A stretch of 64,000 nucleotides of DNA, from positions 2,080,001-2,144,000 of the forward strand of contig NZ_CP129119.1 of assembly GCF_030406775.1 (NCBI RefSeq), given 5' to 3'. This document shows positions 1-7,807 of the stretch, piece by piece (positions within the stretch are counted from its first letter, which is position 1; every line of letters begins with the position of its first letter). A program made the position numbers and the translations under genes. Under the pieces are notes generated by a model, which was not told the DNA's origin, ran no database searches, and saw nothing but the letters and a program-made list of their open reading frames with translations. The DNA comes from Sporosarcina trichiuri (GTDB taxonomy: Bacteria; Bacillota; Bacilli; Bacillales_A; Planococcaceae).

Positions 1-239
1 TCCTCCTGCAGAAGCATATGTACACCGATCAATACGAGCAGTACGCTTGAAAGGATACCGCTCCAATCCGAGAGCAGATGCGCCGACCACTCGCCCATCA
101 GAAATCCCGCAAGCGGGAACAGGACATTCAGCAGGCCGGTCCATAAGGCGATGAGCCACTTGCGTCTCCGTACATGCAGCAGTGTGTAGATGACGAGGAT
201 GTCGATCGTGGTCACCGCTGCCGCAATGAGTTCAACCAA
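1..239 (-). CDS. mntP: MntP/YtaF-type membrane protein (5' part only)
   Basis: The first 79 codons of a membrane protein that runs off the left edge of the window. It starts at a TTG (LVELIAAAVTTIDILV) with a GGGAGG ribosome site about 8 bases upstream. Three hydrophobic segments are visible. The pattern GLLNVLFPLAGFLMGEW followed by LLVLIGVHMLL fits the MntP (YwlD) manganese exporter family, in which a G-x-x-x-x-x-P-L-x-G helix is followed by an I-G-x-x-M helix. In B. subtilis ywlD lies beside ywlC, as here. The first helix lacks the family's usual Met-Asp-Ala motif, so a divergent paralogue is possible. The assignment rests on hydropathy, these motifs and gene order. Confidence 0.55.
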   Translation of the reverse strand, partial: MVELIAAAVTTIDILVIYTLLHVRRRKWLIALWTGLLNVLFPLAGFLMGEWSAHLLSDWSGILSSVLLVLIGVHMLLQE

Positions 240-331
240 TATAAGAACCTCCCCGCATGTTGCGCCAGTAAATCGTATGCGGCGCGCGGGGAGGCCATTC
301 ATGAATACTATCCAATTGCCGCTGAAACAGA

Positions 332-1363
332 TTACGGATCGAGCCGTTTGCCGTCCGCCGCTTTCCTGAGCCGGTTCATGACGGCGAGGCCCATCCCTTC
401 GGCCGGTGTCTCGACGGCGAGGATGACGGATGCATCCGTGTCATCGCAAGTCCGCAGCGCATCGTAGAGACGGGCTGCGAGTTCGCGCGGATCGCCGTAC
501 GGTCCGGTTGCAAAATACCAGTCCGCTGTATCCGTCCTGAGCTCGTCCGGTCCGATGACGGCGACTTTTCCGCCTTCCGATCGGAATGAACCGATGGCTG
601 CTTCGATTTTGCCGGGATCAGGTTTGATGAGCCAGACCGGTGCGTCAGGTGAGTAATGCAAATACTTCATGCCCGGCGCGCGCGGCGCTTCCGCTTCGGC
701 TGCTGACGTTTCGGAACGGACGGGACCGATGACCGATTCGATCATTTCAGCTGTCACACCGCCCGGACGCAGGATTGCTGGCGGCACCGATGTCATGTCG
801 ATGACGGTCGATTCGACACCGACGCCTGTCGCCCCGCCATCCAGGATGAACGGGATCTTTCCGTGCATATCCCGAAGGACGTGCTCCGCTTTCGTCGGGC
901 TCGGCTTGCCGCTCCGGTTTGCACTCGGTGCGGCGAGCGGCCCCCCGAGCAGCCGGAGCAGTTTCAGCGCGACAGGATGATCGGGCATGCGAAGGCCGAC
1001 CGTGCCGATGCCTGCTGTTACGCTTTTTGCGATGACCCCCGGCTTTTCCCGGAAGATCAGCGTCAGCGGACCCGGCCAGAATGCATCCATGAGCCGGACT
1101 GCCGCTTCCGGGATTTCGTCGGCATAGTGCCCGGCTTCTTCTTTGGTTCCGATATGTACGATCAGTGGATTGTCGGAGGGGCGGCCTTTCGCTTCAAAGA
1201 TCTTCTGCGCCGCTTCCGGATCTGTCGCAAGCGCCCCAAGTCCGTACACCGTTTCGGTCGGAAAGGCAGCGAGCTCCCCTTTTTTCAAACAATCCACAAC
1301 TTGTTGATATCTTTCATCGTTATCCACAGTGTTATCCACTTTCACAAGTCGAGTGTGCATCAT
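332..1363 (-). CDS. ywlC: Threonylcarbamoyl-AMP synthase (Sua5/YwlC)
   Basis: Makes threonylcarbamoyl-AMP from threonine, bicarbonate and ATP for the universal t6A37 modification of ANN-decoding tRNAs. The N-terminal YrdC domain (about residues 12-205) shows FPTETVYGLGALATD, KGRPSDNPLIVHI and SANRSGKPSPT, which bind nucleotide and bicarbonate. A linker with APGMKYLHYSPDAPVWL leads to the C-terminal Sua5 domain, so this is the long two-domain form (343 aa). AAGGAGATGAA precedes two adjacent ATG codons at 1363 and 1360. It lies 53 bp downstream of spoIIR in the same direction, as in B. subtilis. Confidence 0.93.
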   Translation of the reverse strand: MMHTRLVKVDNTVDNDERYQQVVDCLKKGELAAFPTETVYGLGALATDPEAAQKIFEAKGRPSDNPLIVHIGTKEEAGHYADEIPEAAVRLMDAFWPGPLTLIFREKPGVIAKSVTAGIGTVGLRMPDHPVALKLLRLLGGPLAAPSANRSGKPSPTKAEHVLRDMHGKIPFILDGGATGVGVESTVIDMTSVPPAILRPGGVTAEMIESVIGPVRSETSAAEAEAPRAPGMKYLHYSPDAPVWLIKPDPGKIEAAIGSFRSEGGKVAVIGPDELRTDTADWYFATGPYGDPRELAARLYDALRTCDDTDASVILAVETPAEGMGLAVMNRLRKAADGKRLDP

Positions 1364-1416
1364 TTCATCTCCTTCATACCGCTTTCCACTAAGTTATCCA
1401 CAACAAAAAGTGGATA

Positions 1417-1995
1417 TTACGCTTTGAACAAGGAAGTTATCCACTCCCAGACAAAGAATTTCACAGGCTCCTCTTCTTCTTCTTCTTCATAGCACACTTT
1501 TGGAAAGATCGAACACCACCAGTTCGATCCGCGGCCGCTTCCGATCGTCAGGATATACGCATCATACGTATCCTGCGGCGTAATCCAGAGGCCGGCCCGT
1601 TTCGCCGGAAACAGCGCCTGGCTGCGTTCCAGCGCAACGGGCATGTCCGGGGCAATCGTTTCTGCAGCTGCGAGCATGTCCGCTTCGATCCCTTTCAGGG
1701 CCGCATCGATTTCAGGCTGTGTCGATGTATTCGCGAGCACAGCTGTGATCATCGGCTCGATCTCCTGCTGAATACGGACTTTCACCGCCTGGTCGGATGC
1801 CGAATCGGAGTGTGCGAGAATGCGGTAGCGGACCGGTTCTTCGTTTTCGTGTGTCTGGAAGAGTGAGAGAACCGCCTGCAGCATCACCATGATGAGCAGG
1901 AATTCGGCGAATACTATCAGTCTTCTCTTCCATGTATGTCTTGTATCATTGCCAATCGTCTCTGTTTGTGTGAACTGTGGATAATCTTGCAGCAT
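1417..1995 (-). CDS. spoIIR: Stage II sporulation protein R
   Basis: Signal protein made in the forespore under sigma F and exported to trigger SpoIIGA processing of pro-sigma E in the mother cell. An N-terminal hydrophobic segment (RRLIVFAEFLLIMVMLQAVLSLF) precedes the family signature VRYRILAHSDSASDQAVKVRIQQEI and the C-terminal SGRGSNWWCSIFPKVCY. I chose the ATG at 1995 because AGGAGGGG lies five bases upstream; an upstream in-frame ATG at 2016 has no such site. The tail is odd: a run of seven glutamates encoded by a GAA/GAG microsatellite follows the Cys-rich end. Length (192 aa) is close to the family norm. Confidence 0.9.
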   Translation of the reverse strand: MLQDYPQFTQTETIGNDTRHTWKRRLIVFAEFLLIMVMLQAVLSLFQTHENEEPVRYRILAHSDSASDQAVKVRIQQEIEPMITAVLANTSTQPEIDAALKGIEADMLAAAETIAPDMPVALERSQALFPAKRAGLWITPQDTYDAYILTIGSGRGSNWWCSIFPKVCYEEEEEEEPVKFFVWEWITSLFKA

Positions 1996-2041
1996 GTCAT
2001 CCCCTCCTGACCTCATTGTGCACAGGATATCCGGGGATTAT

Positions 2042-2893
2042 TCACACTATCTCACAAAATATCATTCTGTCTTTCCCGTTGATGTCTTTTACGATGTCGA
2101 CCTGTGCAGCCGGGAAGGTTTCCTGGAACAGATCCCGCACGGCCGGCCCCTGCAGGTGACCGATCTCGAGGCCGATCAATGCTTTTGGACCAAGGACGGC
2201 CGGCAGTGTCCAGGCGAGCTCCCTGTATAGCGCAAGCCCGCCCTCTTCGGCGAACAGGGCGCTGTGCGGTTCAAAATCGGTGACGGTCCGCGACATGCCG
2301 GCAGCATCCGTTTCGCTGATATACGGCGGATTGGACAAAATGACGTCCCATGTCTCACCCGCGAGTGGTTCGGCGAGGTTTCCGAGCCGGACATCGATGG
2401 AGGCCCCATTCTTTTCCGCATTCTGCATGGCGATCCGCAGAGCAGGACTGCTGATATCGGTCGCCGTGACGGCTGCCTGCGGGTGCTCGAGCTTGAACGT
2501 GACGGCGATCGCCCCGCTGCCCGTCCCGATATCCGCGGCTTTGACTGGCACATCGCCGAACAGTTTCGTTGTGCGCTCCAGGGCGTTCAGGACGAGTTCC
2601 TCCGTTTCCGGACGCGGAATCAGTACATCTTCCGAGACGATGAACGGCCGTCCGTAGAACCATTCTTCGCCGATGATATGCTGGATCGGCCTGCCTGTCA
2701 GCAGGTTGGCGCTTGCGTTCCGGAACTGCTGCGCCTGCGGTTCGGTCAGCGGTTCACGCAGGTCGGCGAGCAGGGATGCACGGGATTTCTGTGTAATGTG
2801 CTCAAGCAGGAGATACGCCGCATTCGTATCCAGCTGCTGCCTGCCGAGATCTTCCTGCAGCCCGCGGAGCGCCTGCTGGATCGTCTCAGTCAT
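2042..2893 (-). CDS. prmC: Release factor glutamine methyltransferase PrmC
   Basis: Methylates the glutamine of the GGQ loop in peptide chain release factors RF1 and RF2, using S-adenosylmethionine. The 283-aa protein has an N-terminal helical domain, the SAM-binding motif [16 protein letters not shown] and the catalytic NPPY motif in [14 protein letters not shown]. Its start overlaps the end of prfA by 8 bp, giving translational coupling with the gene for its own substrate. This arrangement is conserved in Bacillus. Confidence 0.95.
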   Translation of the reverse strand: MTETIQQALRGLQEDLGRQQLDTNAAYLLLEHITQKSRASLLADLREPLTEPQAQQFRNASANLLTGRPIQHIIGEEWFYGRPFIVSEDVLIPRPETEELVLNALERTTKLFGDVPVKAADIGTGSGAIAVTFKLEHPQAAVTATDISSPALRIAMQNAEKNGASIDVRLGNLAEPLAGETWDVILSNPPYISETDAAGMSRTVTDFEPHSALFAEEGGLALYRELAWTLPAVLGPKALIGLEIGHLQGPAVRDLFQETFPAAQVDIVKDINGKDRMIFCEIV

Positions 2894-3962
2894 TGGATTC
2901 CAGATGTTCGAGGCGCCGCGCCTGATCTTCGAGTGTCAGCGCTTCGATCACTTCGTCCATCTTACCTTCGATCACCTGGTCGAGTTTCTGGATCGTCAGC
3001 CCGATGCGGTGATCAGTCACCCGGTTCTGCGGGAAGTTGTACGTGCGGATCCGTTCCGAGCGGTCACCGGTGCCGACAGCGGATTTCCGTTTTTCATCGT
3101 ATTCGGCCTGCGCTTCCGATTGGAATTTGTCATAGACGCGGGCACGCAGTACTTTCATTGCCTTCTCCTTGTTCTTGATCTGCGATTTTTCGTCCTGGCA
3201 GGAGACCGTGATGCCGGTCGGCAGGTGTGTCAGCCGGACGGCGGACATCGTCGTGTTGACGGACTGGCCGCCGGGACCGGATGAGGCGAATGTGTCAGTC
3301 CGGATGTCTTTGTCATGCAGGTCGATTTCGACTTCTTCCGCTTCCGGCAGCACAGCGACGGTTGCAGTGGATGTGTGGATGCGGCCCCCCGATTCCGTCT
3401 CCGGCACCCGCTGTACACGGTGTGCGCCGTTTTCGAATTTCAGCTTGGAGTAGGCGCCGTTCCCGCTGACCATGAAGATGATCTCCTTGAAGCCGCCGAG
3501 CTCGGTCGGCGCGGCCTCCATGACATCGATCTTCCAATGGTTGAGTTCGGCGTACCGGCTGTACATGCGGTACAGCTTCGCCGCGAACAAGGCCGCTTCG
3601 TCGCCGCCAGCAGCGCCGCGGATTTCCATGATGACGTTCTTGCTGTCATTCGGGTCTTTCGGCACGAGCAACAATTTCATGCGGGCTTCGAGTGAATCGA
3701 TTGTTTCGGAAAGCTCGCCGAGTTCCGCTTTGATGAGGTCTTCCATCTCTTCATCATCCGCGTCCTCGAGCATCTCTTTCGCGTCCGCCGCCGCCGCTAT
3801 CGCTTTTTTGTAGGCGCGGTATGCTTCGACGGTTTCCTGGATGTCGGACTGCTCTTTCGAATAGGTGCGCAGTTTGTCCAGATCGCTGACGACGTCGGGG
3901 TCGCTCAGCAGTTCGTTCAGTTTTTCATAACGGTCTTCGACAGCTTGCAGCCGGTCATACAT
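2886..3962 (-). CDS. prfA: Peptide chain release factor 1
   Basis: RF1 recognises UAA and UAG stop codons and triggers peptidyl-tRNA hydrolysis on the ribosome. The 358-aa product starts [15 protein letters not shown] and contains the GGQ catalytic loop ([22 protein letters not shown]) and an RF1-type recognition region. The reading frame is open further upstream, but GAGGTG six bases before the ATG at 3962 and family alignment fix the start. It lies between tdk and prmC, all leftward. Confidence 0.96.
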   Translation of the reverse strand: MYDRLQAVEDRYEKLNELLSDPDVVSDLDKLRTYSKEQSDIQETVEAYRAYKKAIAAAADAKEMLEDADDEEMEDLIKAELGELSETIDSLEARMKLLLVPKDPNDSKNVIMEIRGAAGGDEAALFAAKLYRMYSRYAELNHWKIDVMEAAPTELGGFKEIIFMVSGNGAYSKLKFENGAHRVQRVPETESGGRIHTSTATVAVLPEAEEVEIDLHDKDIRTDTFASSGPGGQSVNTTMSAVRLTHLPTGITVSCQDEKSQIKNKEKAMKVLRARVYDKFQSEAQAEYDEKRKSAVGTGDRSERIRTYNFPQNRVTDHRIGLTIQKLDQVIEGKMDEVIEALTLEDQARRLEHLESND

Positions 3963-4071
3963 GGCAGTCACCTCGGATTTGTTTTGGTTGATTTGATAGG
4001 GGTACGGGAGTCCGCGTTCTTGTATGTGAACAAAGAGACAGGCTGCCGGGCAGTCTGTCTCTGGCGGTTCG

Positions 4072-4674
4072 TTATTCTGCATGGGTGCGGATGGAGATGC
4101 CTTTCGGTACGTCATGATGCATGCGGCACCGCGGTTCATATGCTTCGGATGCCCCGACGAGGATGATCGGATCATCGTAGCCCGCGGGCTTTCCGTTGAT
4201 GAGCCGCTGGGTGCGGCTGGACGGTGACCCGCAGACAGTGCAGACCGCCTGGAGCTTGGTCACCATTTCCGCGACCGCCATGATGCGCGGCATCGGCCCG
4301 AACGGTTCTCCGCGGAAATCCTGATCGAGACCCGCGACGATGACCCGGAAGCCGCGGTCGGCGAGTTCCATGACGATATCGGTGAGACCGTCATCGAAAA
4401 ACTGGGCTTCATCGATGGCGACGACGTCGAAGTCGTCTGTCACTTCCGCCGGAATGTCAGAAGCGCACGAGACGGGCACGGCAAGGACGGTAGTGCCGTT
4501 ATGGCTGACGACCGCTTCGTCACTGTAGCGGTTATCGAGGGCCGGCTTGAAGACGGCGATTTTCTGTTTAGCAAACTGGGCGCGGCGGATCCGGCGGATG
4601 AGTTCTTCGGATTTCCCGGAGAACATACTGCCGCAGATGACTTCGACCCAGCCCCCTTGCATGGTAACGTACAT
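4072..4674 (-). CDS. tdk: Thymidine kinase
   Basis: Phosphorylates thymidine to dTMP with ATP in the pyrimidine salvage pathway. The type II (tetrameric) enzyme signature is clear: P-loop [15 protein letters not shown], the catalytic DEAQFFD motif, and a zinc-binding lasso with [13 protein letters not shown] and a downstream Cys-x-Met-His-His. The ATG at 4674 ([12 protein letters not shown]) has AGGGG upstream; longer open frame 5' of it is not supported. 200 aa, normal for the family. It sits between rpmE and prfA as in B. subtilis. Confidence 0.95.
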   Translation of the reverse strand: MYVTMQGGWVEVICGSMFSGKSEELIRRIRRAQFAKQKIAVFKPALDNRYSDEAVVSHNGTTVLAVPVSCASDIPAEVTDDFDVVAIDEAQFFDDGLTDIVMELADRGFRVIVAGLDQDFRGEPFGPMPRIMAVAEMVTKLQAVCTVCGSPSSRTQRLINGKPAGYDDPIILVGASEAYEPRCRMHHDVPKGISIRTHAE

Positions 4675-4723
4675 GAGGAATCCCCTTTCGTGAGCGGAAC
4701 AGATGGCAGGTGAAATGCTGCGG

Positions 4724-4763
4724 AAAATAAAAGTCCCGCCCGGCGTCTTGCACCGGACGGGAA
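4724..4763 (-). terminator. Rho-independent terminator after rpmE
   Basis: Read leftwards, CCCGTCCGG and CCGGGCGGG arms enclose an eight-base loop and are followed by ACTTTTATTTT. It lies 16 bp after the rpmE stop codon. Confidence 0.8.
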
Positions 4764-4778
4764 CTGCAGAAGCCGTTC

Positions 4779-5003
4779 TTACTTGTCTTCTTCGCGGTTT
4801 TCTTCTTTGAGGCCATACTTTTTGTTGAAGCGGTCGACACGGCCGTCCGCTGCAGCAAATTTCTGACGTCCAGTGTAGAATGGGTGACATTCAGAACAAA
4901 CTTCCACTTTAATGTCTTCTTTGACAGAACCTGTTTCGAATGTGTTGCCACATGAACAAGTAACAGTTGCTAGTTTGTAATTCGGGTGAATTCCTGCTTT
5001 CAT
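4779..5003 (-). CDS. rpmE: 50S ribosomal protein L31
   Basis: Structural protein of the large ribosomal subunit. The 74-aa product starts [11 protein letters not shown] and carries the zinc-binding cysteines CSCGN and [11 protein letters not shown], so it is the zinc-containing (C+) type. The ATG at 5003 follows an AAAGGAGAGA-type site; the open frame upstream lacks a site. A candidate promoter lies about 140 bp upstream and a terminator immediately downstream, so it may be monocistronic. Confidence 0.95.
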   Translation of the reverse strand: MKAGIHPNYKLATVTCSCGNTFETGSVKEDIKVEVCSECHPFYTGRQKFAAADGRVDRFNKKYGLKEENREEDK

Positions 5004-5146
5004 CGGTCTCTCTCCTTTCGCCCTGGACCATCTGGAACAGAGTTGTATTTCTGGTCGGCCTGCGCCTTCCCAGTAAAAGACTGATGCCTTACACGGCCCG
5101 TATATGTCAGCCGTATATGCAGATATGGTGTGAACCATATGAGTTA

Positions 5147-5175
5147 ATCTTACCAAAACCGGACGGGCTGTGCAA
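5147..5175 (-). promoter_or_regulatory. Candidate sigma-A promoter of rpmE
   Basis: On the minus strand TTGCAC (5175-5170) and TAAGAT (5152-5147) are separated by exactly 17 bp. The position upstream of rpmE fits; the -10 box is only a fair match. Confidence 0.5.
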
Positions 5176-5277
5176 GATTTTTGTTTGGCTTTTTCTTGGA
5201 CGATCAGGAGGCGGCGGACATGATTTCCATGCTGCCACCGGGGCTGCGCTGCATGCGGGCAGTCTACTGTGTAAATT

Positions 5278-5381
5278 AATCATGAAAACGGGGTTCCGCT
5301 CATAAACCGTGAAAAGTGATCATAAACCTGAGATTTTGATCATAGTCCTGGGAAAGTGATCATAAAACCAAGGTTCCGCTC
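5278..5381 (-). repeat. Class I 20-bp intergenic array (rpmE side of IS copy 1)
   Basis: Five tandem units with starts every 20 bp (5278, 5298, 5318, 5338, 5358), each beginning with GATCATAAA or GCTCATAAA (first unit AATCATGAA) and ending in a variable linker (…AAAGT, …TTTT or …TTCC). The sixth unit is cut at GCTC by the insertion of the IS110-family element. Confidence 0.85.
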
Positions 5382-5756
5382 CCTCTTGAAACATTGATAT
5401 ACCAGGGGTTCACGGTGGTAAATGAGAGACAAAAAAATTTTTCTCTTCGATTCATGACCAGTTCCTATAATAAAAGTGAAAATATTGAAGGCCAAGCATA
5501 CGCTACGCTGCCAAGGGTGGAGGTAATTTCCATCCCTGGCGGGACTGGTATGCGATGCACTCTGGATCTCCGCGTTCCTTATACTGATGTACCCTCCCAT
5601 GGCTCTTGGCGTCTAGGCGCTAACATTCCTTCGTCGGATCTAGTAATAAGGCGGAGGCTGGCTATGCTCATAAGGGGACTCTGAGGTCCAATCGGAATTT
5701 CTTGCCTGCTTCTCCGTGTCATCCTGTTGTAGGTCTTACATTAGAAGGTACGTCGG
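5380..5756 (-). ncRNA. Candidate bridge RNA region of the IS, copy 1
   Basis: This 377-bp stretch between the transposase stop and the right IS end has no convincing ORF and matches the same region of copy 2. It contains TTATGAGC (minus strand, 5673-5666), which equals the left half of the insertion target, and TCCGC (5655-5651), which is the reverse complement of the right half. IS110-family recombinases are known to use a bridge RNA from a noncoding end. That this region encodes one is inferred. Confidence 0.5.
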
Positions 5757-7031
5757 TCAGCCTTGGGCCAGGGCAGGGATATCCTGTATCATACGTTGCG
5801 GATCAAATGCCCTGCGGTGTTTACACATACCGAAGAGAACATGGAGTAATTTCCGGCAGAGAACCACCATTGACTCTTTCTTCTTTAAAGGATTTTCAAG
5901 GCGTGTCGTGTAATACAGATGAAGCTGACGAAATGCTGGGTTGTGCTGAACCAATGGCAAGGTAACTCGATACAAAACAGAACGAAGACGCCGTCTGCCG
6001 CGCTTGGAGAGACGCTTCTGGCCCGTATGTTTCCCCGAAGAGCTTTCCCGAAGCATTAATCCCGCTAATTTCTCCAATTGGCGTGGATGCTTATAGTGGG
6101 TAAAGCTGCCGACTTCAGACAATAGATCGATAATAGTCGAGTCGGAAATTCCAGGCACAGAGTTTAAAATTTCATACTCATCGGTTGGCCGGATAATCGC
6201 CATCAAAGCGTCTTCCAACTCTGCCAGCTCCCGCTCTACCTGACGGAACCGACTGACAAGCGACTGAATCTCCAAGCGGGCAATCCGCTGGCCTTCAGAC
6301 GCGCCGATGGTGTGCGACAACAGAGGGATCAGTTTCTTCACCTTGGCCATCTGGACAGAACGCAATCCGTCGGATTGGCGATAGAGACTACGCAAGTCAT
6401 CCAAGGACTTCCCCTCGAAATCTGCAGGGAAAGGCGTGTAGGTCAGGACGGCCAATGCCATCTTGCCAAACGAGCCGAAAACCTTGCGGAACTCTGGAAA
6501 GTAGACATCCGTCCAGCGAATCAGCTTATTTTGCAGGGCAGTCCGTTCTTTGACCAAGCTATTGCGCAGCGTGGAGCCCACCCTAATATCTGCTTCATGA
6601 TCCTTCAGGTGGCGCGGGTAGCTATACCGACCATCCTTCACAAGCTTAGCGATGACGATGGCATCTTTCTTGTCATTCTTGGTCTGGATGTTATCGTCCA
6701 GCTCCTTAGAACGCTTTACATGAAGTGTCTGAACAGCCACGAAGGGGATGTGCTGTTCGTGCAGGAATTGCCGCAAATTCAGGCCATAGTGGCCTGTCGG
6801 CTCGGCACCTACCAGCACATCGGTCTTGCCGAATTCCTTCATCGCGTTCTGGATCTCTGCCTGAAGAAAATCGAATCCTTGCCTGGACTGAAAGACCGGA
6901 AAAGGCTTTTTCAGCACAATGCCTCGATCGTTGACCATACAGGCGTAGTGCTTCTCCTTGGCGACATCGATACCAACTATCAAGGTTTGTTCTGTCACTT
7001 GCATGATTTTGTGATTTTGGGTATCATTCAT
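5757..7031 (-). CDS. IS110-family DEDD recombinase (transposase), copy 1
   Basis: A 424-aa serine/DEDD recombinase that moves the element through a circular intermediate. The RuvC-like N-terminal domain has Asp22 (IVGIDVAKEKH), Glu77 (VGAEPTGHYG), Asp120 and Asp123 (KNDKKDAIVIAKL). A coiled middle (residues about 190-290) leads to the C-terminal Tnp domain with LNSVPGISDSTIIDLLSEVG, LAGLMLRESSSGKHTG and KRGRRRLRSVLYR, which carries the conserved serines. The protein is the same as that at 52052-53326. The gene opens with MNDTQNHK after AAGGAGGACTCGAA. The intact frame and agreement between copies suggest recent activity. Confidence 0.95.
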   Translation of the reverse strand: MNDTQNHKIMQVTEQTLIVGIDVAKEKHYACMVNDRGIVLKKPFPVFQSRQGFDFLQAEIQNAMKEFGKTDVLVGAEPTGHYGLNLRQFLHEQHIPFVAVQTLHVKRSKELDDNIQTKNDKKDAIVIAKLVKDGRYSYPRHLKDHEADIRVGSTLRNSLVKERTALQNKLIRWTDVYFPEFRKVFGSFGKMALAVLTYTPFPADFEGKSLDDLRSLYRQSDGLRSVQMAKVKKLIPLLSHTIGASEGQRIARLEIQSLVSRFRQVERELAELEDALMAIIRPTDEYEILNSVPGISDSTIIDLLSEVGSFTHYKHPRQLEKLAGLMLRESSSGKHTGQKRLSKRGRRRLRSVLYRVTLPLVQHNPAFRQLHLYYTTRLENPLKKKESMVVLCRKLLHVLFGMCKHRRAFDPQRMIQDIPALAQG

Positions 7032-7147
7032 TTCGAGTCCTCCTTGGTATTTAGTTAGGGGTCATTTCGTCTAGGAACATGACACCCCCGAATCATACCA
7101 GGAGGGCTTTTTTGCGTGCAAGCCCTTTAAAAGTTCAAAACAGGAAT

Positions 7148-7188
7148 GCTCATAAACCATGCGGAAGCGATCATAACTTCACAAATGC
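7148..7188 (-). repeat. Class I array fragment (rho side of IS copy 1)
   Basis: The interrupted unit resumes here as GCTCATAAACCATGCGGAAG, then CGATCATAACTTCACA, which is the conserved end motif (TGTGAAGTTATGA on the minus strand) seen at other class I arrays. Confidence 0.8.
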
Positions 7189-7327
7189 CGCCCTGGACGC
7201 GGCCGATCTGCAGCTTCTCTCTGATGCTGTGCCGCGCAGGAAACCTGCAAGTCAAGGGCTGGTTTGTCTGCTCCGCTTGCGCTTCGCTTTTTTCGTGGTA
7301 CCGTCACAGCGAAAGAGACCTGCTGAG
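7189..7327. other. Intergenic stretch with no recognised feature
   Basis: Between two class I array segments. I see no ribosome site, credible ORF or terminator here. Confidence 0.5.
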
Positions 7328-7495
7328 AGCAAAGTGATCATAAACCCGGGTTTTTGCTCATAAAATCGAGAAAGTGATCATAAAACATGGAAAGTGATCA
7401 TAAACTCAGGATTCTGCTCATAAAACCGGGAAAGTGATCATAAACTATGGATTCTGCTCATAAACCCCGGCGAAGCGCTCATAACTTCACAAACG
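7328..7495 (-). repeat. Class I 20-bp intergenic array between rho and rpmE
   Basis: Eight tandem units with starts about every 20 bp from 7330, opening GATCATAAA or GCTCATAAA. It ends in GCTCATAACTTCACA, the conserved array-end motif. Linkers ending AAAGT precede GATCAT, and linkers ending TTT or TCT precede GCTCAT. Confidence 0.88.
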
Positions 7496-7533
7496 CTGCA
7501 CTGCCGGCGGTTCAGTGCCTGTCCTGCACTATG

Positions 7534-7569
7534 AAAAGCAGGCAGCCGGGTTTGGCTGCCTGCTTTTTT
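7534..7569 (-). terminator. Terminator hairpin downstream of rho
   Basis: AAAAGCAGGCAGCC and GGCTGCCTGCTTTT arms around a six-base loop with A/T tracts on both sides, so it could work in either direction. It is the first strong hairpin with a U-tract after rho. Confidence 0.75.
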
Positions 7570-7579
7570 GTTAGTTATT

Positions 7580-7688
7580 GGATGACCGAGTCCCTCGGGG
7601 TCGTTTCGGTCATTCCGTAAAGGCAAAAAGCGCCTTTTCGGGATGGCCTCCAACGCCTGTCGGGACTACCAAGCCGCCTGCGCTTTTA
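7580..7688. repeat. Structured interspersed repeat, copy a
   Basis: About 109 bp, related to the adjacent copy b: both contain CTCGGGTCGTTTCGG, AAAGGCAAA…GCGCCTTTTC, TGGCCTCCAACGCCTGTCG and end in CGCTTTT. The middle folds as a hairpin around AAAGGC/GCGCCTTT. I recognise this as an intergenic repeat type common in Bacillaceae and Planococcaceae; its function is unknown to me. Confidence 0.65.
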
Positions 7689-7692
7689 GATT

Positions 7693-7807
7693 ATCCAGCT
7701 CCAGCGGCCAGCCTCTCGGGTCGTTTCGGCCAAGCAGGAAAGGCAAAGTGCGCCTTTTCTGCTTGGCCTCCAACGCCTGTCGAGGCTAAACGGCCGCTTC
7801 CGCTTTT
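7693..7807. repeat. Structured interspersed repeat, copy b
   Basis: Second copy, better preserved. An outer stem pairs CAGCGGCCAGCCTC with GAGGCTAAACGGCCGCT, and a long inner stem pairs GGCCAAGCAGGAAAGGC with GCGCCTTTTCTGCTTGGCC, giving a multi-stem structure. It abuts the rho stop codon. Confidence 0.7.

Larger units (their letters stand above)
5380..7149 (-). mobile_element. IS110-family insertion sequence, copy 1 (1770 bp)
   Basis: It matches the second copy at 51934-53703 in opposite orientation over a shared 1770 bp. The shared tetranucleotide GAGC (minus strand) flanks both ends, so the exact crossover dinucleotide within it cannot be decided from sequence. There are no long terminal inverted repeats and no evident target duplication beyond the core, as expected for the family. 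The left end (5' of the transposase) has about 118 bp and contains a small GGGCTT/AAGCCC hairpin; the right end has 377 noncoding bp. Joining the flanks restores an intact class I array unit, TTTATGAGCGGAACCTTGGT. Confidence 0.92.

Noticed and set aside
6312..7058. 248-aa ORF antisense to the IS recombinase (also at 52025-52771)
   Set aside because: Shadow frame of the conserved recombinase gene, without a ribosome site or recognisable motif.
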